Assembly: GCF_013870525.1 (NCBI RefSeq)
Contig: NZ_JACBXD010000036.1
Span: forward strand, 1 to 64,000
DNA length: 64,000 nucleotides
From: Amycolatopsis pittospori
GTDB lineage: Bacteria > Actinomycetota > Actinomycetes > Mycobacteriales > Pseudonocardiaceae
Reading direction: 5' to 3'
Part shown: positions 42,972 through 52,192 of the stretch, piece after piece
Position numbering within the stretch: position 1 is the first letter of the stretch
Layout of the letters: every line of letters begins with the position of its first letter
Notes under the pieces: generated by a model
What the model saw: only the letters and a program-made list of their open reading frames with translations
What the model was told of the DNA's origin: nothing
The model's database searches: none
Program-made: the position numbers and the translations under genes

Positions 42972-43733
42972 ATGATGCGCATGCGACGGTTCACGTCGGT
43001 CGTCATGGGAACTCTGGTCGCCCTGCTCTTCGCGACAGGAACGGCCTACGCGGAACCGCCGCAGGCCCTGGACTGGTCGGCGCCCGGGGCCGACCGGACC
43101 TACGAACCCGCCTTCGACTACGACGGCGACGGTTGCTACCCGACCCCGGCGATCGGCCGGGACGGCACCCTCGCGCCGGGACTCGCGCTGGGCGGCGACG
43201 TCAACGGGCAGTGCCGCGACCTGTCCGATCTCGACAACACCAACGCGTACTCACGGGTGAAGTGCAACAACGGATGGTGCGCCTACCTCTACGCGCTCTA
43301 CTTCGAAAAGGACCAGGCCGCGCTGGGCCCGGGCAGCGCCGGGCACCGGCACGACTGGGAGCACGTCGTCGTCTGGGTGCAGGGCGATTGGGGCATGTAC
43401 GTGTCCACGTCGGCGCACGGCAAGTACACGACGAAGCACCGCGACCAGGTCCCGTGGGACGAGACGGGCAAGCACGCGAAGGTCGTCTATCACAAGGACG
43501 GCATCAGCACGCACTGCTTCCGGCACGCGGGCTTCGGCGAGGAACCGGAGAACCACAAGAAGCAGTGGCAGTACCCGCCGCTGGTCGGCTGGGACGGCTA
43601 CCCGGCCGGCCTGCGCGACAAGCTGACCGGACACGACTTCGGCAGCGCCCAGCTGGGCATCCGGGACTCGTCGTTCAACGGAGAACTCGCGAAGGCGAAG
43701 CCGGCGGGGATCCCGTTCGATCCGAACGCCTGA
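42972..43733 (+). CDS. Secreted NLP (necrosis and ethylene-inducing peptide-like) protein
   Basis: A 253-residue exported protein with a signal peptide (RRFTSVVMGTLVALLF..., cleavage after AYA) and the NPP1 domain. The diagnostic heptapeptide GHRHDWE is intact, with acidic and histidine residues that bind the metal needed for toxicity in plant-pathogen members. Actinobacterial NLPs are mostly uncharacterised. The start may be any of three clustered ATGs (42972, 42975, 42981) or a GTG at 42951; the first ATG was taken. It stands alone between ilvD and a repeat-rich gap. Confidence 0.87.
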   Translation: MMRMRRFTSVVMGTLVALLFATGTAYAEPPQALDWSAPGADRTYEPAFDYDGDGCYPTPAIGRDGTLAPGLALGGDVNGQCRDLSDLDNTNAYSRVKCNNGWCAYLYALYFEKDQAALGPGSAGHRHDWEHVVVWVQGDWGMYVSTSAHGKYTTKHRDQVPWDETGKHAKVVYHKDGISTHCFRHAGFGEEPENHKKQWQYPPLVGWDGYPAGLRDKLTGHDFGSAQLGIRDSSFNGELAKAKPAGIPFDPNA

Positions 43734-43762
43734 CGCGGACCACTCGCTTTCGGGCCGGTTCG

Positions 43763-43930
43763 CGTGACTGGGCGGACGGCACCCGTGATCCAGCGGACGG
43801 CACGCGTGATCCGACGGACGGCACTCGTGATCCAGCGGACGGCACCCGTGCCGTCCGTCTAAACACGCGCGCCGTCCGTCTGATCACGAGTGCCGTCCCT
43901 CTGGACACGCGTGCCGTCCCTTCGCGCACC
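43763..43930. repeat. Array of 21-bp units: four direct, then four inverted
   Basis: From 43763 to 43846 four 21-bp units of the form CGTGATCCAGCGGACGGCAC(N) follow without spacers; from 43847 to 43930 four units of the complementary sequence follow (for example at 43868-43888). The whole therefore forms a 168-bp imperfect palindrome of eight units with 1-7 differences between units. It fills much of the 358-bp gap between the NLP and PucR genes. I see no gene, promoter or CRISPR-like spacer pattern in it. Confidence 0.8.
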
Positions 43931-44091
43931 GGCAAGGACGCGGCGGCCTTTGCGGCTCCTTGGGCCGAATGCCACGAACGGGTGATCCATAGGGCCGAGA
44001 GGCCCGAGTACGTAATTCACCCGATGTGCCCCGCTACTGCTCGGTAGCAGACTCGGCGACCCGACGATTCCCGCTGCTCCGGAGGTCGACG

Positions 44092-45210
44092 ATGACCGTG
44101 TCCCACGCTCCTGCCCGTTCCGCCGCCGCCGTGATCGCCCGGGCGGTCGTCGACGGTGTCCGGCACGCTCTGCCCGAGCACGCGCCGCTGTTCGACGCGC
44201 GTGCCGCGGAGTTCGTCGCCTCGGTCCTGGAGCACGACGGGCCGGCCGTCGCGCCGGGGATCGCCGTCGGGGCGGACGCCTTCCGGGAGGTGGGGGTCGC
44301 CGAGTACGCCGCGGGCAAGGAGCTCGACCGGCTCTCGCGCGTCTATCACTCCGCGGGCCGGTCCGCGTTGCCGGTGCTGGCCTCGCTGTCGCGGCAGCCG
44401 GGCGCCGGAGCGGCCCTGATGGACACCGGCGTCGAGGCGCTGCTTCGCTGCGTCGACGTCCTTGTCCGGCTCTCCACCGCCGCTTACCGGGCCGCTCACA
44501 CGCCTTCGGTGACCGAGTTACGCCGCGATCTGCTGCGGGAGATCTTGAGCGGCCGCCCGCCCGCGAAATGGACCGTGCTCGCGGCGGAAGCCGGGTGGGT
44601 GCCGCCCGCGCGGGTCGTCGCCGTCGCGGCGGAGCCCGGCGCGGTCCGGGCTTCGTTCGGTCCGGAGGTGCTGGCCGACCTCACCGGTGAGTATCCGCAC
44701 CTCCTGGTCCCCGACGACGTCGAGATCGGCGGCGTGCTCGCGGGGGCACGGGCGGCGGTCGGACCCGCGGTGGCGCCCGCCGACGCGGCGACGTCGATGC
44801 GCTGGGCCCGCCGGACCCTGGAACTGGTCCGGCGGGAGGTGATCGAGGACGGTCCGCTCGTGCGCTGGTCGGACCATCTGACCACGCATTGGCTGTTCGC
44901 CGACGAGGTGCTCACCGCCGCGCTCGTCACGCGCAGCCTCGCGCCCATCGACGGTCTCCCGCCGAACGAACGCACCAAACTCGCCGAGACCCTCGACGCG
45001 ATGCTCGCCGCCCGCGGCGGAGCACCCGAGATCGCGGACAACCTGGGCGTGCACCCACAGACCGTCCGCAATCGCCTCCGTCGTCTTCGGACGTTGTTCG
45101 GCGACGCCCTCGACGATCCTTACGAGCGGCTGGACCTGCGGATCGCCTTGCGCGCCGAACTGCTCGCGCCGGAGCCTGCCCGGCCCGTCACCCCGATCAG
45201 GGCGGCCTGA
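44092..45210 (+). CDS. PucR/CdaR-type transcriptional regulator
   Basis: A 372-residue protein with GGAGG before the ATG. The C-terminal helix-turn-helix matches PucR-type HTH_30 (LAETLDAMLAARGGAPEIADNLGVHPQTVRNRLRRL, quoted in parts: ADNLGVHPQTVRNRL). The helical N-terminal part is not clearly a PucR N-domain. Such regulators control purine, sugar-acid or secondary pathways. It converges on the LuxR gene with a three-base gap, so the two share a terminator or lack one. No target can be named. Confidence 0.82.
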   Translation: MTVSHAPARSAAAVIARAVVDGVRHALPEHAPLFDARAAEFVASVLEHDGPAVAPGIAVGADAFREVGVAEYAAGKELDRLSRVYHSAGRSALPVLASLSRQPGAGAALMDTGVEALLRCVDVLVRLSTAAYRAAHTPSVTELRRDLLREILSGRPPAKWTVLAAEAGWVPPARVVAVAAEPGAVRASFGPEVLADLTGEYPHLLVPDDVEIGGVLAGARAAVGPAVAPADAATSMRWARRTLELVRREVIEDGPLVRWSDHLTTHWLFADEVLTAALVTRSLAPIDGLPPNERTKLAETLDAMLAARGGAPEIADNLGVHPQTVRNRLRRLRTLFGDALDDPYERLDLRIALRAELLAPEPARPVTPIRAA

Positions 45211-45213
45211 GCG

Positions 45214-47523
45214 TCAGGCCGGGTCCCCGGACCGCGTCACCCAGGTGGCGACCTGCACGCGGTTGGAATAGCCGAGTTTGGTCAGGATGTGGTCGATATG
45301 CGTGTCCACGGTGCGCCGGGCGATACCGAGCCGGTCGGCGATCTCCTGGTTCGTCAGCCCCTCGGCGATCACGTGCGCGATCTCGGTCTCGCGTTTCGTG
45401 AGCACCTGCGCGGTCTGCTTCTTGGGCTCGGGAGACCGTTCTTCGAGGGCGTACGCGATGGCGTCGCCGGTGGTCATCGCGGCGCCCTCGGTGAAGTCCT
45501 TGACCGCGACCTCCCAGCCCAGCGCCGCGGTGACGACGTCGGTGTCGGCCTGCAGCGGTTCGGAGAACGCCTCGTACCGCGTCGGCCAGGCGCCCACCGT
45601 GCGCCAGACGTTCATCGCGGCGCCCTGCAGGATCGCGGCCCGGTCGGGACGGCCGGTGCGGGCCGCGCAGCCGGCCAGGACGGTGAGCGTGAACCCGACG
45701 ACGACCCGGTCGTCCACCCGGGAGTGCAGGCGCAGGATCTGTTCGCAGCAGCGGCTCGCCACGGAGAGATCGCCTTGGAGGTATTCGGCGGCGGCGCGCG
45801 ACCACAGCGCCCAGCCCCGCCAGAAGACCTCGCCCCGCCGCTCGCAGCGTTCGACGGATTCGGCGAGTACCGCCCGGCCTCGTTCGATGTCGCCGTCCAG
45901 CCAGACGGCCAGCCCGTAGTTGTAGCCGGCCCAGAGTTCACCGCCCTCGTCGCCGTGGACGCGGAACAGGGTGATGGCCGCGCCGAACAACCGTGCGGCC
46001 TCGGGCATGTCGTCGCCGATCAGCGCGGCGTAGGCGCGGACGTGGAGCACGTACGCGGCGGCGAGTTCGTCGCCGGCCGCGGCTTCGTCGTCCGCTCTGT
46101 CCATCATGGACCGGTACGCGTCCATGTCTCCCTGCACCAGGGCCAGGAAACCGGACAGCCAGAGTCCGTGTGCCCGCTCCGGGACACCCGGTGTCGCGGC
46201 TTCGTCCAGCCTGCGGACCCACATCCGGCCTTCGGTGTTCAGTCCGCGGACGATCCAGAACTCCTTGACGTCGCGCAACATCCGTAGACCGACCACGGCG
46301 TCTTCGGGCGCCTCGGTGCAGTAGTCGAGCGCGACGCGCAGGTTCGGGTGCTCGCGGCGCAACCGGCCGATCCAGCCGAGCTGATCGGTGTCGAGCCATT
46401 CCGTCGCGTACCGGCAGGCGAGTTCGGCGAACCAGTCCCGGTGCCGTTTCCGGAATCCGGCCGTGTCGCCGGCCTCGCTCAGCCTGTCGGCGCCGTACTC
46501 CCGCACCGATTCCAGCATGCGGTACCGCACACCGCCCGGGTATTCCTCGCGGAGCAGAAGGGACTTGTCGAGCAGCCCGTCGACGACTTCGAGGACACGT
46601 TCACAGGGCAGTTCACCGCTGGAACAGACCTGCTCGGCGGCGTCGAGGTCGAAACTGCCGGAGAACACCGACGCACGCGCCCACAGCAGCCTTTCCGGGC
46701 CGGTGCACAGTTCGTGGCTCCAGTCGATCAGTGCGCGCATGGTCTCGTGGCGTTCCGGCCGGCCGCGCCGGTCCTTCGAGAGCACGGAGAATCGCTGGTC
46801 GAGGCGGTCGGCCAGCTGGCGAAGGGACAACGCTCGCGCGCGGACGGCGGCGAGTTCGATGGCCAGCGGCAACCCGTCGAGCCGGCGGCACAGCCGGATG
46901 AGCGGCTCCGTGTCCTCTTCGGTGAGCCGGAACGACGGCGCGACCGCGGTGGCACGGTCCACGAACAGCCGCACGGATTCGTGGTTCACCGCGCGTTCGA
47001 AGGTGTCGCCCTGCTCCGGTACCCCCAGCGGCGGCACCGGCAGGACGCGTTCGCCCGCCACCCCGAGCGACTGCCTGCTCGTGGCCAGCACTTTCACGCC
47101 TGGGCATTGCCTGGTGATGGTGTCGGCGAGCCAGGCACAGCTGTCGACCAGATGCTCGCAGTTGTCCAGGACCAACAGCAACCGGCTGTCCTGCAGCGCT
47201 TCGACGACGACCTCGATGGCCGGTTTCGCGGAGCGGTCGCCGAAACCGAGCACGTTCGCCACGGTCGGGACCAGCAGGGCGGGTTCCCGTAGTTCGGCCA
47301 GCGAAACGAAGGTGACCTCGTCGGCTGTCGCCTCGCGATGGGCCGTCGCGATCCGCGAGGCCAGCCGGGTCTTGCCCACGCCGCCCGGTCCGGTCAGCGT
47401 GACCAGTGACGCGACCTCCAGCAGACGGCGCGCTTCGCCGGTCTCGGCGTCCCGGCCGACGTAGCTGGTCGCTTCGGTGGGCTCCGCCGACCACCCCGCG
47501 AGCGAGCCGACCCCGTCCGCCAT
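45214..47523 (-). CDS. LuxR-family ATP-binding transcriptional regulator
   Basis: A 769-residue regulator: N-terminal NB-ARC-like ATPase (Walker A GPGGVGKTR near 45-53, Walker B LLLVLDNCEHLVD, SRQSLG), a long helical TPR-like middle, and a C-terminal LuxR helix-turn-helix (LTKRETEIAHVIAEGLTNQEIADRLGI, parts only). The ATG at 47523 has GGGAGAGGG upstream. It is the size and order of the AfsR/LAL-related PucR-independent ATPase regulators found by the dozen in actinomycetes. It is divergent from the two-component system over ~206 bp. Confidence 0.88.
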   Translation of the reverse strand: MADGVGSLAGWSAEPTEATSYVGRDAETGEARRLLEVASLVTLTGPGGVGKTRLASRIATAHREATADEVTFVSLAELREPALLVPTVANVLGFGDRSAKPAIEVVVEALQDSRLLLVLDNCEHLVDSCAWLADTITRQCPGVKVLATSRQSLGVAGERVLPVPPLGVPEQGDTFERAVNHESVRLFVDRATAVAPSFRLTEEDTEPLIRLCRRLDGLPLAIELAAVRARALSLRQLADRLDQRFSVLSKDRRGRPERHETMRALIDWSHELCTGPERLLWARASVFSGSFDLDAAEQVCSSGELPCERVLEVVDGLLDKSLLLREEYPGGVRYRMLESVREYGADRLSEAGDTAGFRKRHRDWFAELACRYATEWLDTDQLGWIGRLRREHPNLRVALDYCTEAPEDAVVGLRMLRDVKEFWIVRGLNTEGRMWVRRLDEAATPGVPERAHGLWLSGFLALVQGDMDAYRSMMDRADDEAAAGDELAAAYVLHVRAYAALIGDDMPEAARLFGAAITLFRVHGDEGGELWAGYNYGLAVWLDGDIERGRAVLAESVERCERRGEVFWRGWALWSRAAAEYLQGDLSVASRCCEQILRLHSRVDDRVVVGFTLTVLAGCAARTGRPDRAAILQGAAMNVWRTVGAWPTRYEAFSEPLQADTDVVTAALGWEVAVKDFTEGAAMTTGDAIAYALEERSPEPKKQTAQVLTKRETEIAHVIAEGLTNQEIADRLGIARRTVDTHIDHILTKLGYSNRVQVATWVTRSGDPA

Positions 47524-47729
47524 GCACCCTCTCCCGCGATAGATCAGGCCCGCGACTCCGTCCGATGTAGACCGGAATCGCCCGGCTGGCGATCCTAGCG
47601 GACACTCGCGTCGGCCTCGGGTCGCGAACCGTGTCCGACCAAAGTCGGTGCCGGGCGCGCCCGAGGTCGAAGACGGGTTCATCCCGTGTCCCGCTGCGCC
47701 GGTCCGGCCGGATCGACGAAGATGGGCCG

Positions 47730-48914
47730 GTGATCGCAGAGCCCGGCGCCGAGCCACGCCGTCGGCCGTGGCAGCACGTCTGGCGCCTGCTGGCGGCGGC
47801 TCTGGTGGGCGTGGTGCTCTGGATGCTCACGGCGGGTCAGGTTCCGCCGGGGCATGGCGGCCCGAGGGTCGCGTGGCTGATCACCGGCGATCCGCTGCTG
47901 GCGGTCGCCTGCCTGATCGCGCTGCTCTGGCGCCGTCGCTTCCCGCTCGTGATCGCGAGCGCCGTCGTCGTGGTCTCGACGGCATCGGTGCTGGCGGGCG
48001 GAGCCTCCATGCTGGCCCTCGGTTCGCTGGCGACCCGGCGTCGCCCGGTGGAGACCGCGGCCGTGGCGGTGCTGAGCGTGGTCAGCGCACTGGTCGCGGC
48101 CGACTTCTACCCGCGTCGTGACCAGCTGGAGCCACTGTGGCTCCTGCTCACGGTCCCCGTTCTGCTGGCGGGCATCGTGGTGGCCGTGGGAGCCGCCGTC
48201 GGGGCACGGCGGGAGGAAGTGCGCTCGCTACGGGAGCGGGCCGAGAGCGCGGAGCGTGAGCAGGCCGCCCGCGCGGCCGAGGCCCGCATCCTGGAGCGGC
48301 ACCGGATCGCCCGCGAGATGCACGACGTCCTCGCGCACCGCGTCTCGCTGGTCGCCATGCAGGCGGGCGTACTCGGACACCGCGCGGACCTGCCTCCCGA
48401 GCAGGTCGCCGAGCTGGCCCGGGGGATCGCCGATGGTTCCCACCAGGCGCTGGAAGAACTGCGGGACGTCCTCGGTGTGCTCAGGGCGAGCCCGGATGGG
48501 CTGGAACCGCCGCAACCTTCGCTCGCCGACCTTCCCGCGCTGATCGCCGACGCGCGGGCCCTGGGCGTGGACGTCACGTATACGGGCACTACCTCCGGAG
48601 AGCCGCCCGACGCGATCGCGAGGACCGTCTACCGGATCGTGCAGGAGGGGCTGACCAACGCGGGCAAGCACGCGCCCGGGGCGCGGGTGACGGTCACCGT
48701 CGAGGGAGAAGCGGGTGACGGCCTGCGGGTGGCGGTCCGCGATTCCGGCGCCTCGCGGTCGGTCGCCGGCCCGCCCGCCTCCGGATTCGGCCTGCTCGGC
48801 CTCGCCGAACGGGTCACGCTGGCCGGCGGCGAACTGGACCACCACCCGGAACCCGGCGGCGGTTTCGTGCTCGGAGCGCGGCTGCCGTGGCCGGTCCGTG
48901 AAGGGAGCGAGTGA
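47730..48914 (+). CDS. Sensor histidine kinase, DesK/NarL-type
   Basis: A 394-residue kinase with about five to six N-terminal membrane helices, a coiled coil (about 160-190) and a HisKA_3 dimerisation helix with the phospho-accepting histidine in REMHDVLAHRVSL (H198). The HATPase_c domain carries the N-box (LTNAGKHA) and FGLLGLAERV. The frame is open upstream, but the GTG at 47730 begins just before the first helix. It is contiguous with the response-regulator gene; the sensed signal is unknown. Confidence 0.88.
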   Translation: MIAEPGAEPRRRPWQHVWRLLAAALVGVVLWMLTAGQVPPGHGGPRVAWLITGDPLLAVACLIALLWRRRFPLVIASAVVVVSTASVLAGGASMLALGSLATRRRPVETAAVAVLSVVSALVAADFYPRRDQLEPLWLLLTVPVLLAGIVVAVGAAVGARREEVRSLRERAESAEREQAARAAEARILERHRIAREMHDVLAHRVSLVAMQAGVLGHRADLPPEQVAELARGIADGSHQALEELRDVLGVLRASPDGLEPPQPSLADLPALIADARALGVDVTYTGTTSGEPPDAIARTVYRIVQEGLTNAGKHAPGARVTVTVEGEAGDGLRVAVRDSGASRSVAGPPASGFGLLGLAERVTLAGGELDHHPEPGGGFVLGARLPWPVREGSE

Positions 48915-49586
48915 ATGGGCACCGAGCGGGTACGGGTCGTCCTCGTCGACGACGAGCACCTGGTGCGGATGGCGCTGCGGCTCATCGTCGACGGCGAGCC
49001 CGACCTGGTCGTGGTCGGGGAGGCCGCCGAAGGGGACACCGCGATCACCGTGGTGAAGGAACACCGGCCCGACGTCGTCCTGATGGACGTCCGGATGCCC
49101 GGGCGGGACGGGTTGAGCGCGACCGAGGAGATCCTGGCCCTTCCCGAGCCGCCGCGGGTCCTGGTGCTCACGACGTTCGACTCGGACGAGATGGTGCTGG
49201 GCGCGCTGCGCGTCGGCGCGCTCGGCTTCGTCCTCAAGGACACGCCGCCGCCTCGGATCCTCGAAGCCGTCCGGACGGTCGCCGCCGGCGAACCCGCCCT
49301 CTCGCCCGCCGCCACCGCCAGGCTGATCGCCGCGGCCACCGGACCGCATTCGTCCGACGCGCGACGGACGTCGCGCGACACCGCGCGCGGTCTGCTGGCC
49401 ACCCTCACCGACCGCGAACGGCAGACCGCGCAGGCCATCGCCGAGGGACTGTCCAACACCGACGTCGCCCGGCGGCTGGACGTCACCGTCGCCACGGTGA
49501 AGGCGCACACCAGCAGCATGCTGGCGAAACTCGGCGTCGAGAACCGGGTCCAGATCGCGCTCCTGGTCCGCGACGCGGAAGGCTGA
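48915..49586 (+). CDS. Response regulator, NarL/FixJ family
   Basis: A 223-residue partner of the preceding kinase, starting one base after its stop. The receiver has the acidic pocket (VDDEH), phospho-acceptor D58 in LMDVRMPG, the switch T (LTTFD) and K (LKDT); a LuxR-type helix-turn-helix follows (LTDRERQTAQAIAEGLSNTDVARRLDV, parts). Phosphorylation should license DNA binding. Likely targets include its own operon and neighbours, unproven. Confidence 0.92.
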   Translation: MGTERVRVVLVDDEHLVRMALRLIVDGEPDLVVVGEAAEGDTAITVVKEHRPDVVLMDVRMPGRDGLSATEEILALPEPPRVLVLTTFDSDEMVLGALRVGALGFVLKDTPPPRILEAVRTVAAGEPALSPAATARLIAAATGPHSSDARRTSRDTARGLLATLTDRERQTAQAIAEGLSNTDVARRLDVTVATVKAHTSSMLAKLGVENRVQIALLVRDAEG

Positions 49587-49672
49587 AATCTTTTTCCGGC
49601 GCCGTGTCGAATCCGCCGGTCTCCGCTCGACGCAGTGACGAAAGCAGTTCCGGAACGACCAAGGAGAACCAG

Positions 49673-50248
49673 ATGCGCACCCTGATCGCCACCGCGTTCG
49701 TCTCCCTCGACGGCGTCGTCGAGGGCCCCGGCGGGGAGCCCGGCTACCGCAACTCGGGCTGGACCTTCGATGGCATCGAGTTCGACGAAGCGGCCTACGA
49801 GCTCAAGGGACGCGAGCAAGGCGAGGCCACGGCGATGATGATGGGCCGCGTCAGCTACGAGGGGTTCGCCCCGGTGTGGCCCGGTATGACCGTGGAGTTC
49901 GCCGGGTACAACGCGATGCCGAAGTACGTCGTCTCGACGACGCTGCAGGAAAAGGACCTGGCCGGCAACTGGGGCGAGACCACCATCCTGCGTTCGCTGG
50001 ACGACGTCGCGAAGCTCAAGGAGACCGAGGGCGGGCCGATCATCATCCACGGCAGCGCGGAGCTGAACCGGAACCTCGCCGACGCCGGCCTGATCGACCG
50101 CTACCACCTGCTGCTGTTCCCGGTCCTGCTCGGCGCGGGCAAGAGGCTGTTCAGCGATGCCGACAAGGACAAGCGGAACCTCAAGCTCGTGGAGAGCGAG
50201 TCCTACGGGAACGGCGTCCAGAAGCTGATCTACGACGTCATCCGATGA
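49673..50248 (+). CDS. RibD C-terminal/dihydrofolate-reductase-fold protein
   Basis: A 191-residue DHFR-like protein (YwjB/YyaP group): FVSLDGVVEGPGGEPGYRN at the start, MMMGRVSYEGF, VVSTTLQEKDLAGNW, IIIHGSAELNRNLADAGL and LLLFPVLLGAGKRLF. The start has AAGGAGAA. These single-domain proteins bind NADPH and reduce pteridine-like or other carbonyls, but most are uncharacterised and are frequently found beside regulators. Transcription with the response regulator is possible; the 86-bp gap could hold its own promoter. Confidence 0.85.
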   Translation: MRTLIATAFVSLDGVVEGPGGEPGYRNSGWTFDGIEFDEAAYELKGREQGEATAMMMGRVSYEGFAPVWPGMTVEFAGYNAMPKYVVSTTLQEKDLAGNWGETTILRSLDDVAKLKETEGGPIIIHGSAELNRNLADAGLIDRYHLLLFPVLLGAGKRLFSDADKDKRNLKLVESESYGNGVQKLIYDVIR

Positions 50249-50298
50249 TCGGACCCCGGGCGGGATCTGCGCTCATGAACCGCGATCAGGTCTCGTCC

Positions 50299-50324
50299 AC
50301 CGCGTTTAGAGGACTAATTGCGGT
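50299..50324. repeat. Short inverted repeat resembling the 24418-24443 loop segment
   Basis: ACCGC and GCGGT enclose AGAGGACT, as in the segment at 24418-24443 (21 of 26 positions agree). It is the only clear element in the 260-bp gap before the DUF4232 genes, apart from a GATCGAT/ATCGATC pair at 50467-50488 near the next ribosome site. Confidence 0.5.
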
Positions 50325-50508
50325 GACCGAGCGGGCACCTGACTGACTACTGGCGCGCTCGCGGAACGTCATCTTGTAGACGCCCGTCACTCCTCGGGGT
50401 TGCTTTCGGGGGATCAACATCATCTTCACGCATCTTCTCGGGGCCCGTGGGCATCTTTCCCAGTGAGATCGATCAACGTGAATCGATCACCGAGCGGGAG
50501 GAGATGTC

Positions 50509-51021
50509 ATGAACGTCGGGGTGAAGCGGACGGCCGTAGCGGTGACCGTCGGGGGAGTGGTCGCCGGTGGGCTCCTGGTCGCGGGCGGCGCCGCCGGCGC
50601 GATGCCGAGTGACAAGCTTTGCGGCGCTTCCGATGTGCGGGTGACCGTGACGCCGGATCCGACGCACGCGGCCGGCCATGAGGCCTACGTCCTGACCTAC
50701 ACGGCGGCCGAGCCGACCACCAACTGCAAGCTGCAGGGCGCGCCGACCGCGATGTCGTTCGTCGACGACGGGGAGCTGATCGGGGGTGTCGCCGCCGTAC
50801 CGGACGCCACCGCGAACCCGGCGCCGGTGAACCTGCGCGAAGGGCATCCGGCCGTCTCCCGCATCGTCCAGGCCTCGGCCGCCGCTCCGAACCCGGCCAC
50901 GCCGACGACGATCACGTTCGACCTGCCGACCGGACCGGGCGGGGTGCCCGTCGTCGCCGACTGGCCCGCCGGTGGGCCGCTGAAGGGCGCCACCGTCCAG
51001 CTCACCCCCGTCAGCAACTGA
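50509..51021 (+). CDS. Exported DUF4232 protein
   Basis: A 170-residue secreted protein with signal peptide (about 1-30, AGAM) and a DUF4232 beta-sandwich: LCGASDVRVTV near 38, two cysteines (residues ~38 and ~73) and a closing strand with LTPVSN. A GGGAGGAG ribosome site is present. DUF4232 proteins are common and uncharacterised in actinomycetes, thought to be cell-envelope associated. It is followed 26 bp on by a second, longer DUF4232 protein. Confidence 0.82.
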   Translation: MNVGVKRTAVAVTVGGVVAGGLLVAGGAAGAMPSDKLCGASDVRVTVTPDPTHAAGHEAYVLTYTAAEPTTNCKLQGAPTAMSFVDDGELIGGVAAVPDATANPAPVNLREGHPAVSRIVQASAAAPNPATPTTITFDLPTGPGGVPVVADWPAGGPLKGATVQLTPVSN

Positions 51022-51047
51022 AGTCCGCCGAGTCAGGGAGGAAGATC

Positions 51048-51602
51048 ATGTCCGGCAAGCAGATCAGGCGTGTTTCCCTGGGGGTCGCCGCGTTGACCGG
51101 GACGCTCGCCCTGACGGCGTGCGCCCAGGCCGAGGCCGCCACCGGCGCCTCGCCGCGGTGCGCGACGGCGGACCTCGCGGTTTCGCTGGGGGAGCCCAAA
51201 CAACTCGAAGAAGCGACCGGCCAGTACGACGTTCCGTTGACGTTCAAGAACATCTCGTCCCACGCGTGCGGTCTGCACGGTGCGCCGGGCGTCGACCTCG
51301 TCGGCCCGCCCGACCCGAACGGGCCCGTCTATCACTTGCCGCGTGTGGACAACGGCGTGCGCGTCAACGAGGTCCCGGCGGGGAAGACCGCCACCGCGAC
51401 CGTCACCGTGCTGACCCGGACGAACGGGTCGGTCGGCAGCGGCGGCTCCACCTCGTGGACGCCGACGAAGCTGGTCACCATCCCGCCGGGGCAGACCGAG
51501 GCGCTGACCGCGGACTGGCCGCCGACACTTCCGGTGCTCCGGCAGGACGCCGCCACGCATCCGGGCAGCTGGGTGAACGGAATCCTCGCGGACCCGCTCT
51601 GA
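51048..51602 (+). CDS. DUF4232 lipoprotein
   Basis: A 184-residue lipoprotein with lipobox LTAC (cysteine ~25) and the DUF4232 core (PRCATADLAVSLGEP, FKNISSHACGLHGAPGVDLVGP). It is a paralogue of the gene at 50509 and differs mainly in being lipid-anchored. The pair probably forms one transcription unit, with its end close to the convergent anti-sigma gene (19-bp gap). Function unknown. Confidence 0.82.
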   Translation: MSGKQIRRVSLGVAALTGTLALTACAQAEAATGASPRCATADLAVSLGEPKQLEEATGQYDVPLTFKNISSHACGLHGAPGVDLVGPPDPNGPVYHLPRVDNGVRVNEVPAGKTATATVTVLTRTNGSVGSGGSTSWTPTKLVTIPPGQTEALTADWPPTLPVLRQDAATHPGSWVNGILADPL

Positions 51603-51621
51603 TCCGCAGGGAAATGGGCCG

Positions 51622-52035
51622 TCAGAGGGCCGGGCAGGGCCACGAAAGCCGGACGATGGTGCCCGTGGGCGTGCTCGTCACGGACGACTCCGGCGCGAAG
51701 GCGCGGATGATCGGCAGGCCGCGTCCGCCGTCCGGACGTCGTCCGTCACGCCAGCGGCCCTCGTCGGCGACGGTGATCGTGACGGTGCCGCAGTCGTGGG
51801 CGGCGGTGATCGTCATGATGTTTCCGTCGGTGTCGTCGGGGTAGGCGTGCTTGACGACGTTGGTCATCGCCTCGTACGCGGTGAGCTTGAGGTCCTCGGC
51901 CAGTTCCGGGGGAAGACCTCGTTCGAGGGCCCAGCTCGCCAGCACGTCCCGCAACGCGGCGGCCTGTGCGGGCACGGCGGCGACCTCGCGGACGAGTTCT
52001 TCGGTACTGCCGCGAACCGGCTCGTCGATCGGCAT
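51622..52035 (-). CDS. RsbW-like anti-sigma factor / serine kinase
   Basis: A 137-residue GHKL ATPase of the RsbW/SpoIIAB class: N-box YEAMTNVVKHAY and a G-box (VADEGRWRDG...GRGLPII). These proteins bind a sigma factor and phosphorylate a STAS antagonist. The start at 52035 has AGGAGAAG. The neighbouring STAS proteins at 52193-52543 and 52545-53000 are its likely partners. No sigma gene is in the window. Confidence 0.87.
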   Translation of the reverse strand: MPIDEPVRGSTEELVREVAAVPAQAAALRDVLASWALERGLPPELAEDLKLTAYEAMTNVVKHAYPDDTDGNIMTITAAHDCGTVTITVADEGRWRDGRRPDGGRGLPIIRAFAPESSVTSTPTGTIVRLSWPCPAL

Positions 52036-52192
52036 CACGGAGCTTCTCCTAGTCGCCCGCCGCGGTCCATGACCGACGGATCCTCCGACAAGGCTAAGGC
52101 ACCCCGCCGAACCGGGTGCGAGTGCCGCGCGGGCGGGCACCCGCCGTCATCGGATATCTTCGGGACTCTCGGTGTTCGGACGGTGAGGGAGT

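Noticed and set aside
42972..43733. Metallopeptidase suggested by the GHRHDWE motif
   Set aside because: The motif is the NLP signature and there is no HExxH; the fold length and cysteines fit the NPP1 family.
43763..43930. CRISPR array
   Set aside because: Units are contiguous and change orientation once; there are no spacers and no cas genes in the window.
43133..44047. Repeat protein with DGTRDPA-type repeats
   Set aside because: The frame only exists because 21 is a multiple of three; it overlaps the NLP gene and changes pattern at the repeat inversion, so it is a shadow of the DNA repeat.
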